In this document: positions 1 through 9,086 of the stretch, piece after piece
How the letters are laid out: each line of letters begins with the position of its first letter
How positions within the stretch are numbered: position 1 is the first letter of the stretch
Assembly (NCBI RefSeq): GCF_003182095.1
Contig: NZ_QGTJ01000008.1
Span: forward strand, 62,001 to 126,000
DNA: 64,000 nucleotides
Reading direction: 5' to 3'
Source: Plasticicumulans acidivorans
GTDB taxonomy: Bacteria > Pseudomonadota > Gammaproteobacteria > Competibacterales > Competibacteraceae
Made by a program: the position numbers and the translations under genes
Notes under the pieces: generated by a model
Databases searched by the model: none
What the model was told of the DNA's origin: nothing
Seen by the model: the letters and a program-made list of their open reading frames with translations, nothing else

Positions 1-3000
1 TCGTTGCCGAGATGACGGTCATCAATCCTTTCGACTTCTTCGTCGAGGAGTACGCCGATAATTTCCCCTTCGAGTACCCGAGCGAGCTCAAGCGGGAGCT
101 GGCCCCCTACCTCGAAGTCCGCGAGCGCGGTCCGCTGCTGCTCGACTGGCTGCGCGACGTGCCGGCCGATCCGGGCAATACCGTCAATTTCGTCGTCGAC
201 CTCAACCAGCGTCTGCAGCAGGACGTCCGTTATCTGATCCGCATGGAGCCGGGCGTGCAGACCGGCGAGGAGACACTGACCAAGGGCAGCGGCTCCTGCC
301 GTGACTCGGCCTGGCTGATGGTGCAGATCCTGCGTCACCTGGGTCTCGCCGCGCGTTTCGTCTCCGGCTACCTGATCCAGCTCACCGCCGACGTCAAGTC
401 GCTCGACGGCCCCTCGGGCACCGATCACGATTTCACCGACCTGCACGCCTGGACCGAGGTGTTCATCCCCGGCGCCGGCTGGGTCGGCCTCGATCCCACT
501 TCCGGCCTGCTGGCCGGTGAGGGCCACATTCCGCTGGCGGCGACCCCGGACCCGAGCGGTGCCGCGCCGATCACCGGCTACACCGATGAATGCGAGGTCG
601 CCTTCGACTTCGGCATGAGCGTTACGCGCGTGCACGAAGATCCGCGCGTCACCAAGCCGTATTCCGAAGAGCAGTGGGGCGCGATCGAAGCGCTCGGCCA
701 CGAAGTCGATGCGCGTCTGAGCGCCGGCGACGTGCGCCTGACGATGGGCGGCGAGCCGACCTTCGTCTCCATCGACGACATGGACGGCGCCGAATGGAAT
801 ACCGCGGCGCTCGGCCCGAACAAGCGCCGGCTCGCCGGTGAGCTGCTCAAGCGCCTGCGCCGGCGTTTCGCCCCGGGCGGCCTGCTGCATTACTCGCAGG
901 GCAAGTGGTATCCGGGCGAGTCGCTGCCGCGCTGGGCGCTGAACTGCTACTGGCGTACCGACGGCCAGCCGGTGTGGCAGGACGAGGCGCTGATCGCCGA
1001 CGACAATCGCAACAACGGCTATGGCCCGGAAGAGGCGATGGCATTTGCCTCCGAGCTGGCCAAGCGCCTCGGCGTGTCGCCGAAGCGGCTGGTGCCGGGC
1101 TACGAAGACGCTTATTACTACCTGTGGTACGAACGCACGCTGCCGGTCAACGTCGATCCGCTGAAGTCCAACCTCAAGGACCCGGAGGAGCGCCGTCGTC
1201 TGGCCAAGCTGCTGGAGCGCGATCTCGGCTCGGTGACCGGTTATGCGCTGCCACTGCGCTGGAACTTCTCGCGCAACGGCTGGGAGAGCGGCGCCTGGCC
1301 GCTGCGTCGTGATCACCTCTATCTGATCCCCGGCGACTCGCCGATGGGCCTGCGCCTGCCGCTGAGCGCGCTGCCCTGGGTCGATGACAAGGATCTGCCG
1401 GTCGAGCAGTCGATGTTCGAATTCCGCCAGCCGCTGCATCATGACCTGCACGGCGAGGTTGCCCGCCGCTACAGCGCGCTGCTGCGCGGCGAGTCGGCGG
1501 ACGGCCTGCACCATGAAGGCGTCAATCAGGACTGGCAGGAGCAGAAGCCGGACGACGACGATTACGATGTCGTCCACACCTCGCTGTGCGTCGAGTCGCG
1601 CGACGGGCAGGTGTATGTGTTCATGCCGCCGCTGTCGCGCCTGGAGCACTACCTCGATCTGGTGGCGACCATCGAGCAGACCGCGGCCCACCTCGGCATG
1701 CCGGTGTTCGTCGAAGGCTACACGCCGCCGCAGGACCCGCGGCTGATCAAGTTCGCTGTCACCCCGGACCCGGGCGTCATCGAGGTCAACATTCATCCGG
1801 CATCGTCGTGGGACGATCTGGTGACGAACACGCAGATCCTCTACGAGGAAGCGCGGCAGACCCGCCTCGGCACCGAGAAGTTCATGCTCGACGGCCGTCA
1901 CACCGGCACCGGCGGCGGCAACCACGTCACCCTCGGCGGCGCCACGCCGAACGACTCGCCGTTCCTGCGCCGCCCCGATCTGCTGCGCAGCCTGGTCACC
2001 TACTGGCAGCATCACCCGGCGCTGTCGTACCTGTTCTCCGGCTTGTTCGTCGGCCCGACCTCGCAGGCGCCGCGCGTCGACGAGGCGCGCAACGATAGCC
2101 TCTATGAGCTGGAGATCGCCTTCCGCGAGATGCCCACCGGTGAGGTGCCGCAGCCGTGGCTGGTCGATCGTCTGCTGCGCAACCTGCTGGTCGACCTGAC
2201 CGGCAACACCCACCGCGCCGAGTTCTGCATCGACAAGCTGTATTCGCCGGATTCGGCGACCGGTCGCCTCGGTCTGGTCGAGTTCCGCGGCTTCGAGATG
2301 CCGCCGCATGCGCGCATGAGCCTGCTGCAGATGCTGCTGCTGCGCGCCATCACCGCGCGCTGCTGGGAGCAGTCCTACAGCGGGCGGCTGTGCCGCTGGA
2401 ACACCACGCTGCACGACCGCTGGATGCTGCCGCACTTCCTGTGGGAAGACATGAAGGACGTGCTCGGCGACCTCGGCCGCCATGGCTTGCCGTTCGATAG
2501 CGAGTGGTTCCTGCCGTTCCTCGAATTCCGCTTCCCGGTGATGGGGCGCATCGTGCAGCAGGACATCCAGCTCGAACTGCGTCAGGCCGTCGAACCCTGG
2601 CATGTGCTCGGCGAAGAAGCCTCGCTCGGCGGCACCGCGCGCTACGTCGATTCCTCGGTCGAGCGCCTGCAGGTCAAGATCGACGGCCTCAACGGCGATC
2701 GCTACGTGGTGGCCTGCAACGGCCGGCGCGTGCCGCTGGCCGCGACCGGGCGCCAGGGCGAGTTCGTTGCCGGCGTGCGTTACCGCGCCTGGCAGCCGCC
2801 GTCTGCGCTGCATCCGACGATCCCGGTGCATTCGCCGCTGGTGTTCGACATCGTTGACACCTGGAACGGGCGTTCGATCGGCGGCTGCACCTACCACGTC
2901 TCGCACCCGGCCGGCCGCAATTTCGTGGCCTTCCCGGTCAACGCGAACGAAGCCGAGGCACGCCGTCTCGCCCGCTTCTGGGCTTACGGCCACACGCCGG

Positions 3001-3074
3001 GCAGCATGCAGCCGCCGGCCGAGGAAGGTTCCCTCGACCTGCCGCTGACGCTGGATCTGCGTCGGCGCCCCTGA
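1..3074 (+). CDS. Transglutaminase-like / DUF2126 protein (5' end outside window)
   Basis: The frame is open from the first bases and an in-frame V-A-E precedes the first ATG at 12. That ATG is therefore internal, and the N-terminal transglutaminase beta-domain lies outside the window. Counting from that Met, a transglutaminase-like thiol triad is visible: Cys96 (GSGSCRDSAW), His145 (DLHAWTEV) and Asp161 (GLDPTSG). The remaining ~800 residues are the DUF2126 region (COG4196), which keeps motifs such as GGEPTFVS and GTGGGNHVTLGG. Family members are usually about 1,100 residues. It is followed by an ATP-grasp/alpha-E gene and a second transglutaminase, the standard neighbourhood of a predicted amide-ligation and cleavage system. 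The substrate is unknown. The family assignment is secure and the role is inferred. Confidence 0.9.
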   Translation, partial: VAEMTVINPFDFFVEEYADNFPFEYPSELKRELAPYLEVRERGPLLLDWLRDVPADPGNTVNFVVDLNQRLQQDVRYLIRMEPGVQTGEETLTKGSGSCRDSAWLMVQILRHLGLAARFVSGYLIQLTADVKSLDGPSGTDHDFTDLHAWTEVFIPGAGWVGLDPTSGLLAGEGHIPLAATPDPSGAAPITGYTDECEVAFDFGMSVTRVHEDPRVTKPYSEEQWGAIEALGHEVDARLSAGDVRLTMGGEPTFVSIDDMDGAEWNTAALGPNKRRLAGELLKRLRRRFAPGGLLHYSQGKWYPGESLPRWALNCYWRTDGQPVWQDEALIADDNRNNGYGPEEAMAFASELAKRLGVSPKRLVPGYEDAYYYLWYERTLPVNVDPLKSNLKDPEERRRLAKLLERDLGSVTGYALPLRWNFSRNGWESGAWPLRRDHLYLIPGDSPMGLRLPLSALPWVDDKDLPVEQSMFEFRQPLHHDLHGEVARRYSALLRGESADGLHHEGVNQDWQEQKPDDDDYDVVHTSLCVESRDGQVYVFMPPLSRLEHYLDLVATIEQTAAHLGMPVFVEGYTPPQDPRLIKFAVTPDPGVIEVNIHPASSWDDLVTNTQILYEEARQTRLGTEKFMLDGRHTGTGGGNHVTLGGATPNDSPFLRRPDLLRSLVTYWQHHPALSYLFSGLFVGPTSQAPRVDEARNDSLYELEIAFREMPTGEVPQPWLVDRLLRNLLVDLTGNTHRAEFCIDKLYSPDSATGRLGLVEFRGFEMPPHARMSLLQMLLLRAITARCWEQSYSGRLCRWNTTLHDRWMLPHFLWEDMKDVLGDLGRHGLPFDSEWFLPFLEFRFPVMGRIVQQDIQLELRQAVEPWHVLGEEASLGGTARYVDSSVERLQVKIDGLNGDRYVVACNGRRVPLAATGRQGEFVAGVRYRAWQPPSALHPTIPVHSPLVFDIVDTWNGRSIGGCTYHVSHPAGRNFVAFPVNANEAEARRLARFWAYGHTPGSMQPPAEEGSLDLPLTLDLRRRP

Positions 3075-3227
3075 GTCGAGCGCCGCGCCGCGGCTCCCGG
3101 GATTGCGGTCAATCTGCATGAACGGGGCCGTTGCAGCGGGTTTACATACCGGTGAATGGCTGGCATCGGTCACGGTTTGCGACCTACCATCGCAAGCCGT
3201 CCCGTCCACCGCCGGAGCATCGAGCGC

Positions 3228-5756
3228 ATGATCGAGGCCCAGATGAAGCCGACCGCAGTCGAAACACTGCTGGCCGACTATCCGTTGCCACAGGACGGCC
3301 GTTGGGATGTCTTGCTCAGGCCGGATGGTTCCCTGCGTCCGGGATGGGATTACATCCTTGGCCAGCTCGCGGAATTGGGTGTCAGCGAGCTGCAGCCGCG
3401 CTATGAAGAAGCACAGCGCCTGCTGCGCGAAAACGGCGTGACGTTCAACGCCTATGAAGACAGCCGCGGCGCCAATCGGGCCTGGAGCGTCGATCCGATC
3501 CCGCTGCCGATCGAAGGCAGTGACTGGGCCGAGGTCGAGGCCGGCGTGGCGCAGCGCACGCGTCTGTTCGACCGCCTGCTCGCTGATCTGTACGGCCCGC
3601 GTACCGTCCTGCGCCGCGGCGTGCTGCCGCCGGAGCTGGTGCACGCACACCCCGGCTTTCTGCATCCGGCTTGGAATTCGCTCCCCGAAGGGCATGCATG
3701 GCTGGTATGCCACGGCGTTGACATTGCACGTGACGAGTACGGCCACTGGGTGGCGCTCGGCGATCGGGCGCAGGCGCCGTCCGGCGAAGGCTATGCGCTG
3801 GAGAACCGCATCACACTGGCGCGGGCCCTGCCGACCGTCTATCGCGAGGCGCCGCTGCAGCGGCTCGCCAGTTTCCTGGAAACCGAGCGTGCCACGCTGG
3901 CCCGGCTGGCCGCCCGTCATCTGGACAGCCCGAACGTCGTGCTGCTGACTCCGGGCCCCGGCAGCCAGGGCTATTTCGAACACGCCTACCTTGCCAACTA
4001 CCTGTCGATCTCACTGGTGCAGGGTGAGGATCTGGTGGTGCGCGACGGCCGCGTCTGGCTGAAGACGCTCGGTGGCCTGCAGGCAGTCGATGTCATCCTG
4101 CGCCGGGTCACCGACGCCTGGTGCGATCCGCTGGAGCTGCGCGGCGATTCGGTGCTCGGTGTGCCGGGGCTGCTCTCCGCCGTGCGTGAAGGCGGCGTGA
4201 CACTGGCCAACGCGCTCGGCTGCGGCGCAATGGAAAACCCCGGGCTGCTGCCGTTCCTGCCGGCGCTGGCGCGTGAGCTGCTCGGCGAGGAGCTGCGCCT
4301 GCCATCGGTCGCCAGCTGGTGGTGCGGGCGGGAGCAGGACTGCGACCAGGTGCTCGGCTCGCTCGATCGCCTGCTGGTGCATTACCTACCGGATCGCACG
4401 CGGATCGACGGTGCCCGGCTCGACGAGCCCGGGCGTCAGCGCCTGCGCGAGCGTATCCGGAACGCACCGCATCTGTTCGTGGCGCAGGAGCGCATCCGGC
4501 CGGCGACGGCACCGGTGTGGGCGGATGGCCGCATCGTCGCCGAGCCGGTGACGCTGCGCGCCTTCAGCGTGCTCGCCGAAGACGGCTACCGGGTGATGCC
4601 CGGCGCTCTGGCCTGGGCGACGCCGGAAGGCGCACCCAGCGGCCAGGGTGGCATCACCAAAGACGTATGGGTGCTGGCGGACGCCCCGCAGCCGCACGTC
4701 AGCCTGCTGCGTCAGGCCCACGGCCCGATCATCGTCACCCGTGACGGCGCCGATCTGCCCAGCCGCGTGGCCGACAATCTGTTCTGGCTCGGCCGCTACG
4801 GCGAGCGCTACGACATTCTCTCGCGGCTGCTGCGCGAGGCGCTGCAGCGTCTGGTCGAGCGCGGCGAGGAGGCCGGCGACGACAGCTGCCTGAAAGAGCT
4901 GCTCACCGCGCTGATGCTCGATGTCGGCGAGGTCGAGGCCGGTCCGCGCGGACGTTACCTGGCGTTGCGGCGGACGCTGCTCAGCATGTTCGACGACCAG
5001 CGCGAGAACGGCCTGCGCGAGATGTTCGCCGGCATGCTGCGCAACGGCCGTGCCGTGCGCGATCATCTCGGCGACGATTCCTTCCGCGTGCTCAACCGCC
5101 TGCGCGACAACCTGCAGCAGTTGCCATCACCGCCGAGCATCAGCGGTGCGCGCAAGGCGCTCGACGAGCATCTGACGCTGATTGCCGCCTTCTTCGGCCT
5201 GTGCAACGAGACCATGCCGCATCACTACGGCTGGCGTTTCCTCGACATCGGCCGTTTCGTCGAGCGCACGCTGAATACGCTGAACCTGCTCGAAGTGGTG
5301 TTCGTGCGCGCCAAGCATCCCGGCCTGCCGCTGTGGGAGGTGCTGCTGTCGACGACCGACAACATGACCGCCTACCGTCGCCGCTACCGCTCGGCGCTGC
5401 ATCCGAACGCGATCCTCGACCTGCTGCTGTTCGACGAGGACAACCCGCGCTCGGTCGGTTACCTGCTGCGCCGGCTGGCACGGCAGATTCAGCGCCTGCC
5501 GCAACCCAGCGGCACGCCGTACCGCAGTGCCGAGGAGCGGCTGATCCTGCAGGCGCAGTCGACACTGCAGCTCGTCGACATCGAGGCGCTGGCGGCCTCG
5601 ATCCGCGAGGGTGAGGAGGAGGGCGGCAGCGGTGGCCATCTGCTCGCCGAGCTGCTGGCGAGCCTGATGGCACCGTTGAGCGAGCTGTCGGATGCGCTCA
5701 CGCACAGTCATTTCAGTCATTCCGAGACTCCGCGCCAGCTGATCGACATGCTGTGA
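3228..5756 (+). CDS. Circularly permuted ATP-grasp type 2 / alpha-E domain fusion protein
   Basis: This 842-residue protein joins two families often encoded separately. Residues ~60-500 are the circularly permuted ATP-grasp domain (DUF404/DUF407, COG2308), with GPGSQGYFEHAYLANYL and the VWLKTLGGLQAVDVILRR segment. Residues ~510-835 are the helical alpha-E domain (DUF403, COG2307), opening with SRVADNLFWLGRYGERY. ATP-grasp enzymes of this type are predicted to form amide bonds, and the flanking transglutaminase-like proteins may cleave or exchange them. Two starts are plausible: ATG 3228, with GGAG 10 bases upstream, or ATG 3243, with GAGG 5 bases upstream. The upstream in-frame ATG at 3156 lacks family similarity. 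The product is not known experimentally. Confidence 0.9.
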   Translation: MIEAQMKPTAVETLLADYPLPQDGRWDVLLRPDGSLRPGWDYILGQLAELGVSELQPRYEEAQRLLRENGVTFNAYEDSRGANRAWSVDPIPLPIEGSDWAEVEAGVAQRTRLFDRLLADLYGPRTVLRRGVLPPELVHAHPGFLHPAWNSLPEGHAWLVCHGVDIARDEYGHWVALGDRAQAPSGEGYALENRITLARALPTVYREAPLQRLASFLETERATLARLAARHLDSPNVVLLTPGPGSQGYFEHAYLANYLSISLVQGEDLVVRDGRVWLKTLGGLQAVDVILRRVTDAWCDPLELRGDSVLGVPGLLSAVREGGVTLANALGCGAMENPGLLPFLPALARELLGEELRLPSVASWWCGREQDCDQVLGSLDRLLVHYLPDRTRIDGARLDEPGRQRLRERIRNAPHLFVAQERIRPATAPVWADGRIVAEPVTLRAFSVLAEDGYRVMPGALAWATPEGAPSGQGGITKDVWVLADAPQPHVSLLRQAHGPIIVTRDGADLPSRVADNLFWLGRYGERYDILSRLLREALQRLVERGEEAGDDSCLKELLTALMLDVGEVEAGPRGRYLALRRTLLSMFDDQRENGLREMFAGMLRNGRAVRDHLGDDSFRVLNRLRDNLQQLPSPPSISGARKALDEHLTLIAAFFGLCNETMPHHYGWRFLDIGRFVERTLNTLNLLEVVFVRAKHPGLPLWEVLLSTTDNMTAYRRRYRSALHPNAILDLLLFDEDNPRSVGYLLRRLARQIQRLPQPSGTPYRSAEERLILQAQSTLQLVDIEALAASIREGEEEGGSGGHLLAELLASLMAPLSELSDALTHSHFSHSETPRQLIDML

Positions 5757-5793
5757 GCGGGTGGGCAGGCGGCCGGCCACGAGTGAACCATCC

Positions 5794-6678
5794 ATGAATT
5801 ACCGCGTCACCCACCGCACCACGTATCGCTACAGCGGCCGCGTCTCGCTGTGTCACAACGAGGCGCGCCTGCTGCCGCGCGAGACGCCTTCGCAGTTCGT
5901 CGGCGAGACCAAGCTGGTCATCGAGCCCAAGCCGGCGATCTACCACGAGCGTCGCGATTTCTTCGGCAATCGCGTGGTGTATTTCTCGATCCAGGACCTG
6001 CACCAGGTCCTAAAGGTCACTGCCACCTCGCACATCACCGGCGCACCGCGCGTGCTGCCGCCGGACGCCGCGTCGCCGGCCTGGGACGAGGTCGCGCGCG
6101 TGGTGCGCCGGCTGCCGGAACTCGGCGCGCTCGAAGCGCGCCAGTTCATGCTCGAATCGCCGTTCATCCGCCCCAGTCACGAGCTGCTCGATTACGCACG
6201 GCCGTCCTTCGCGCCGGATCGGCCGCTGCTCGAAGCGGTGCTCGACCTCAATCGCCGCATCTTCAAGGACTTCACCTACGACCCGGGCTTCTCCACGCTG
6301 GCCACACCGCTGTCGCAGGTACTCGAAGAACGCCGCGGTGTCTGCCAGGACTTCGCCCATCTGGCGATCGGCTGCCTGCGCTCACTCGGCCTGGCCGCGC
6401 GCTACGTCAGCGGTTACCTGGAAACCCTGCCGCCGCCGGGCAAGGAACGGCTGGTCGGCGCCGATGCCTCGCACGCCTGGCTCGCCGTGTTCATTCCCGG
6501 CCTCGGCTGGGTGGATCTCGATCCGACCAACGACTGCCTGCCCGGCGAGCGTCACGTCACGCTGGCCTGGGGCCGTGACTACAGCGACGTCGCACCGCTC
6601 AAGGGCGTGATGATCGGCGGCGGTACCCATGCGCTCGACGTGTCGGTCGACGTCATGCCGCTGCGTCCGGCTGCCTGA
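5794..6678 (+). CDS. Transglutaminase family protein
   Basis: A 294-residue cytosolic protein without a signal peptide. Residues 1-80 are the beta-rich transglutaminase N-terminal domain (MNYRVTHRTTYRYSGRV). The catalytic core follows, with Cys184 (RGVCQDFAHL), His227 (SHAWLAVF) and Asp243 (DLDPTND). The ATG at 5794 is chosen because the domain begins exactly there; the frame is open from 5761 but the extra residues are unlike the family. It lies 37 bases after the ATP-grasp/alpha-E gene on the same strand, so it is probably co-transcribed. In this family the Cys-His-Asp triad can act as protease, amidase or transferase; which applies here is not visible. Confidence 0.9.
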   Translation: MNYRVTHRTTYRYSGRVSLCHNEARLLPRETPSQFVGETKLVIEPKPAIYHERRDFFGNRVVYFSIQDLHQVLKVTATSHITGAPRVLPPDAASPAWDEVARVVRRLPELGALEARQFMLESPFIRPSHELLDYARPSFAPDRPLLEAVLDLNRRIFKDFTYDPGFSTLATPLSQVLEERRGVCQDFAHLAIGCLRSLGLAARYVSGYLETLPPPGKERLVGADASHAWLAVFIPGLGWVDLDPTNDCLPGERHVTLAWGRDYSDVAPLKGVMIGGGTHALDVSVDVMPLRPAA

Positions 6679-6692
6679 CGGCGGACGGTCGC

Positions 6693-6709
6693 TGCCCGGA
6701 CTCCGGGCA
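6693..6709. terminator. GC hairpin after transglutaminase operon
   Basis: A perfect 7-bp stem, TGCCCGG / CCGGGCA with a 3-base loop, lies 14 bases after the stop codon. It has no T-tract, so termination is only suggested by its position. Confidence 0.3.
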
Positions 6710-6769
6710 TATTGCGGGTCAGGGTAAACTGCCGGTAAGTTTTAAGGCGAATCGTTCCCCAGGGCCGTC

Positions 6770-7714
6770 ATGGACAAATCGCTTGAGAACCGCCTGCGGG
6801 ATGCCTTCGTCCTGACCTCCCTGCCGGGTGCGGCGATGCGCATCATCGACATCGCGCGAGATCCCGATGCCGAGCCCGACGAGCTGATCGGGGTCGTCAC
6901 GCTCGATCCGGCGCTGACCGCGCGCGTGCTCAAGGTCGCCAATTCCGCGCTCTACGCGCGCTCGCGCCGCGTCACCAATCTGTCGCAAGCTCTGGTGGTG
7001 ATGGGGATGCGCGGCATCATCAACATCGCCCTGGGTTTTTCGTTTCACGGCCTGCTGCACGGGATCAACGGCGGCGGCGGCCAGTTCTGGCGGCGCTCGG
7101 TACTGGCGGCGCTCGCCGGGCGGGAGATCGCGCAGCGCGTGGCGCTGCATCTGATCGAGGACGTGTTCATCGCCGCGCTGCTGCAGGACATCGGCATCCT
7201 CGCGCTCGAACAGGCCGAGCCCGGCCTGTACGCCACGCTCCCGCCGGTCGAGCCGGCACACGACCAGCGCGTGGCGCTCGAACACGCGCGCCTGCAGCTC
7301 GATCACGCCGAAGTCGGCGGCTGGCTGCTCAGCCGCTGGAACCTGCCCAACGGCATCGTCGAGGCCGTGCGCTATTCGCATGAGCCGCGCGGCCGTGCCG
7401 GCTCGGCACCGATCGTGGCGGCCTGCGTCGCCGTCGCCGGTAAAGTGGCGGACATCTGGCTGCAGAGCGAGCGTGATCGCGCCACGGCCGGCGCGCTGGA
7501 TGCCCTGAAGCGCTGGTTGCACGGCGATGCCGAGCTGCTGTCCAGCATCATCGCCGGCGTCGATGCCTGCGTGCTCGGCGTGCAGGATCTGTTCGATATC
7601 GAACGTTTCACGGCCGAGGAGCTGGAAGCCGTGCAGACGCAGGCCAGGGAACTGCTTGAGCTGCGCATCGCCGAGGAAGTCGCGACGCCGAAAGATCAGC
7701 CGGGTGGCGACTGA
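6770..7714 (+). CDS. HDOD domain protein
   Basis: A 314-residue protein. Residues ~15-215 match the HDOD fold, an HD-related domain often lacking metal-binding residues and found in signalling and c-di-GMP-linked proteins. Recognisable parts are LTSLPGAAMRIIDIARDPDAEPDEL, the VTLDPALTARVLKVANSALY segment and the buried MGMRGIINIALGFSFHGLL helix. There is no transmembrane segment and no fused GGDEF, EAL or receiver domain. The start ATG has a weak AGGG upstream. It follows the transglutaminase gene by 91 bases across a hairpin and converges on the next gene. The partner pathway cannot be read from context. Confidence 0.85.
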   Translation: MDKSLENRLRDAFVLTSLPGAAMRIIDIARDPDAEPDELIGVVTLDPALTARVLKVANSALYARSRRVTNLSQALVVMGMRGIINIALGFSFHGLLHGINGGGGQFWRRSVLAALAGREIAQRVALHLIEDVFIAALLQDIGILALEQAEPGLYATLPPVEPAHDQRVALEHARLQLDHAEVGGWLLSRWNLPNGIVEAVRYSHEPRGRAGSAPIVAACVAVAGKVADIWLQSERDRATAGALDALKRWLHGDAELLSSIIAGVDACVLGVQDLFDIERFTAEELEAVQTQARELLELRIAEEVATPKDQPGGD

Positions 7715-7752
7715 GCCCGCGCCTTCGGCCGTATCCCAACAGACGAACGGCT

Positions 7753-7777
7753 GTCGACCGCGGTTCGCGCGGTCGAC
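7753..7777. terminator. Perfect hairpin between convergent genes
   Basis: A perfect 10-bp inverted repeat, GTCGACCGCG / CGCGGTCGAC with loop GTTCG, lies between the converging HDOD and PEP-CTERM genes. It could act in both directions. It lacks a T-run, so it is not a classical intrinsic terminator. Confidence 0.5.
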
Positions 7778-7801
7778 GGCTGCTGGCGTCAGGTGTGTCT
7801 A

Positions 7802-8791
7802 TCAGGCAGCCAGGCGGGGCCGGCGGCGGCGCGCGGCGCCGAGCAGTGCACAGGCTGCGAGGCCTGACAGCGCCAGCGTCGATGGCGCATCGACGCTGAC
7901 CGGTGTCGCCGGGTCGCTCGGGATCGAACCGGTGAAGTTGTACTGATGCAGCTCGCCGTTCTGCGTCAGGCTGTCGGCGACCAGCGTGCCGTCGATGCTG
8001 ATGCTGTTGCTGACGTGCGCGTTCGGCGCCAGCACGGTGCCGCCGAATTCAGTGTTGAAGCTCAGTTCGGTGGCGTCGGCGAAGTTCCAGATCACGTTGT
8101 CGGCGATCTGCGTCGCGGCGCCGGCGAGGAAGTTGGCGGCGATCGTCGCAGTGACCACGTCGACGTTGATGATGACCGTGTCGGCACCGTTCAGATTGAA
8201 CGAAATCTGATTGATGTTATTGAAGAAATCGAGATCGCTGATGGTGAACACCGCGGTGCCGTCGGCGTCCGGCGAGGCCGAGAAGATCGCCGTGTTGCCG
8301 CTGATGGTGACCGCGCTGTTGGCACTCATCGTCGCCAGCTGGGCGGAGAAGTCGAGCAGCGTCTGCTTGAAGTCCGGAATCGGCAGGCTGACGCCGGTGA
8401 CGGCGCTGCCGTTGACGATGCCGGTGACCGTGCCGCCGATCGTCGCCGAGCCGCCGTTCATGTTCATGTAGCTGACGTTGCCGGCGACGACGGCACTGCC
8501 GCTGTTGTTGACGTTGACCCAGCCGCTGGTGGTGATGCTGCCGCCGACGGTCAGCGCCGCGTAGTCGGAGGCCGGCAGCGTGCGCGTGGCGTAGGTCGAG
8601 GACGAACCGCTCAGGTTGCCGCCGACGAAGGTCCGGCCTTCGATTTCCGAGCTTGAAGTCAGCGAACCGAAGATCACGGCATTGAACTGGCTGAGGATGT
8701 CGGTGGCGCTCAGCGTGCCGGCGCCGGCCTGTGCTGCGGTGCACAGCAGCAGTCCGGCGACGAGAAATGACGGTAATGAGGCGGCCTTCAT
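7802..8791 (-). CDS. Choice-of-anchor A exported protein, PEP-CTERM-like tail
   Basis: A 329-residue exported protein. The start is placed at MKAASLPSFLVAGLL, which begins a signal peptide ending near AQAGA; an open frame reaches 8884 but adds only low-complexity N-terminal sequence. The mature part (TDILSQFNAVIFGSLTSSSE, then FVGGNLSGSS) matches the choice-of-anchor A beta-helical domain. The C-terminus has the sorting layout: short motif, hydrophobic helix LALSGLAACALLGA, then the basic tail RRRRPRL. The motif reads VDAPST rather than VPEPST, so it is a degenerate PEP-CTERM signal. Such proteins are processed by exosortase (XrtA/EpsH) in exopolysaccharide-forming bacteria. No exosortase is in this window. 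Confidence 0.85.
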   Translation of the reverse strand: MKAASLPSFLVAGLLLCTAAQAGAGTLSATDILSQFNAVIFGSLTSSSEIEGRTFVGGNLSGSSSTYATRTLPASDYAALTVGGSITTSGWVNVNNSGSAVVAGNVSYMNMNGGSATIGGTVTGIVNGSAVTGVSLPIPDFKQTLLDFSAQLATMSANSAVTISGNTAIFSASPDADGTAVFTISDLDFFNNINQISFNLNGADTVIINVDVVTATIAANFLAGAATQIADNVIWNFADATELSFNTEFGGTVLAPNAHVSNSISIDGTLVADSLTQNGELHQYNFTGSIPSDPATPVSVDAPSTLALSGLAACALLGAARRRRPRLAA

Positions 8792-9086
8792 GGGCAGATC
8801 GACCTTGCTGAATTCGGGATGCCGATCATTAAAACCGTTTAAGGTTTTGTGCTGGGTCAAGATTTGCAAATGCAGCATCAACACTTGTGTCGTGATGTCG
8901 CGACCACGCCCGATGTCGCCGTCGGCGCTTGGCGGGTTTGCGACAATGCCTGCGTGGCGGCATTGGTCTGCAGCGTATCAGTCGTATTTTTGATGCGTAT
9001 TCTTTTGATTTTAAATGATGTATTTGGTTGGATCGGAATTTGCTAGTCACCTCGACCGCATTGCTTTCCGACCGTGGAGTTACATC
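8792..9086. other. Intergenic region with AT-rich stretch, divergent promoters likely
   Basis: This gap separates the divergent PEP-CTERM gene and the following unknown gene. Bases ~8980-9050 are clearly AT-rich against GC-rich surroundings. On the minus strand a TTGACC at 8856-8861 could be a -35 element for the PEP-CTERM gene. I see no gene in it. Confidence 0.4.
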
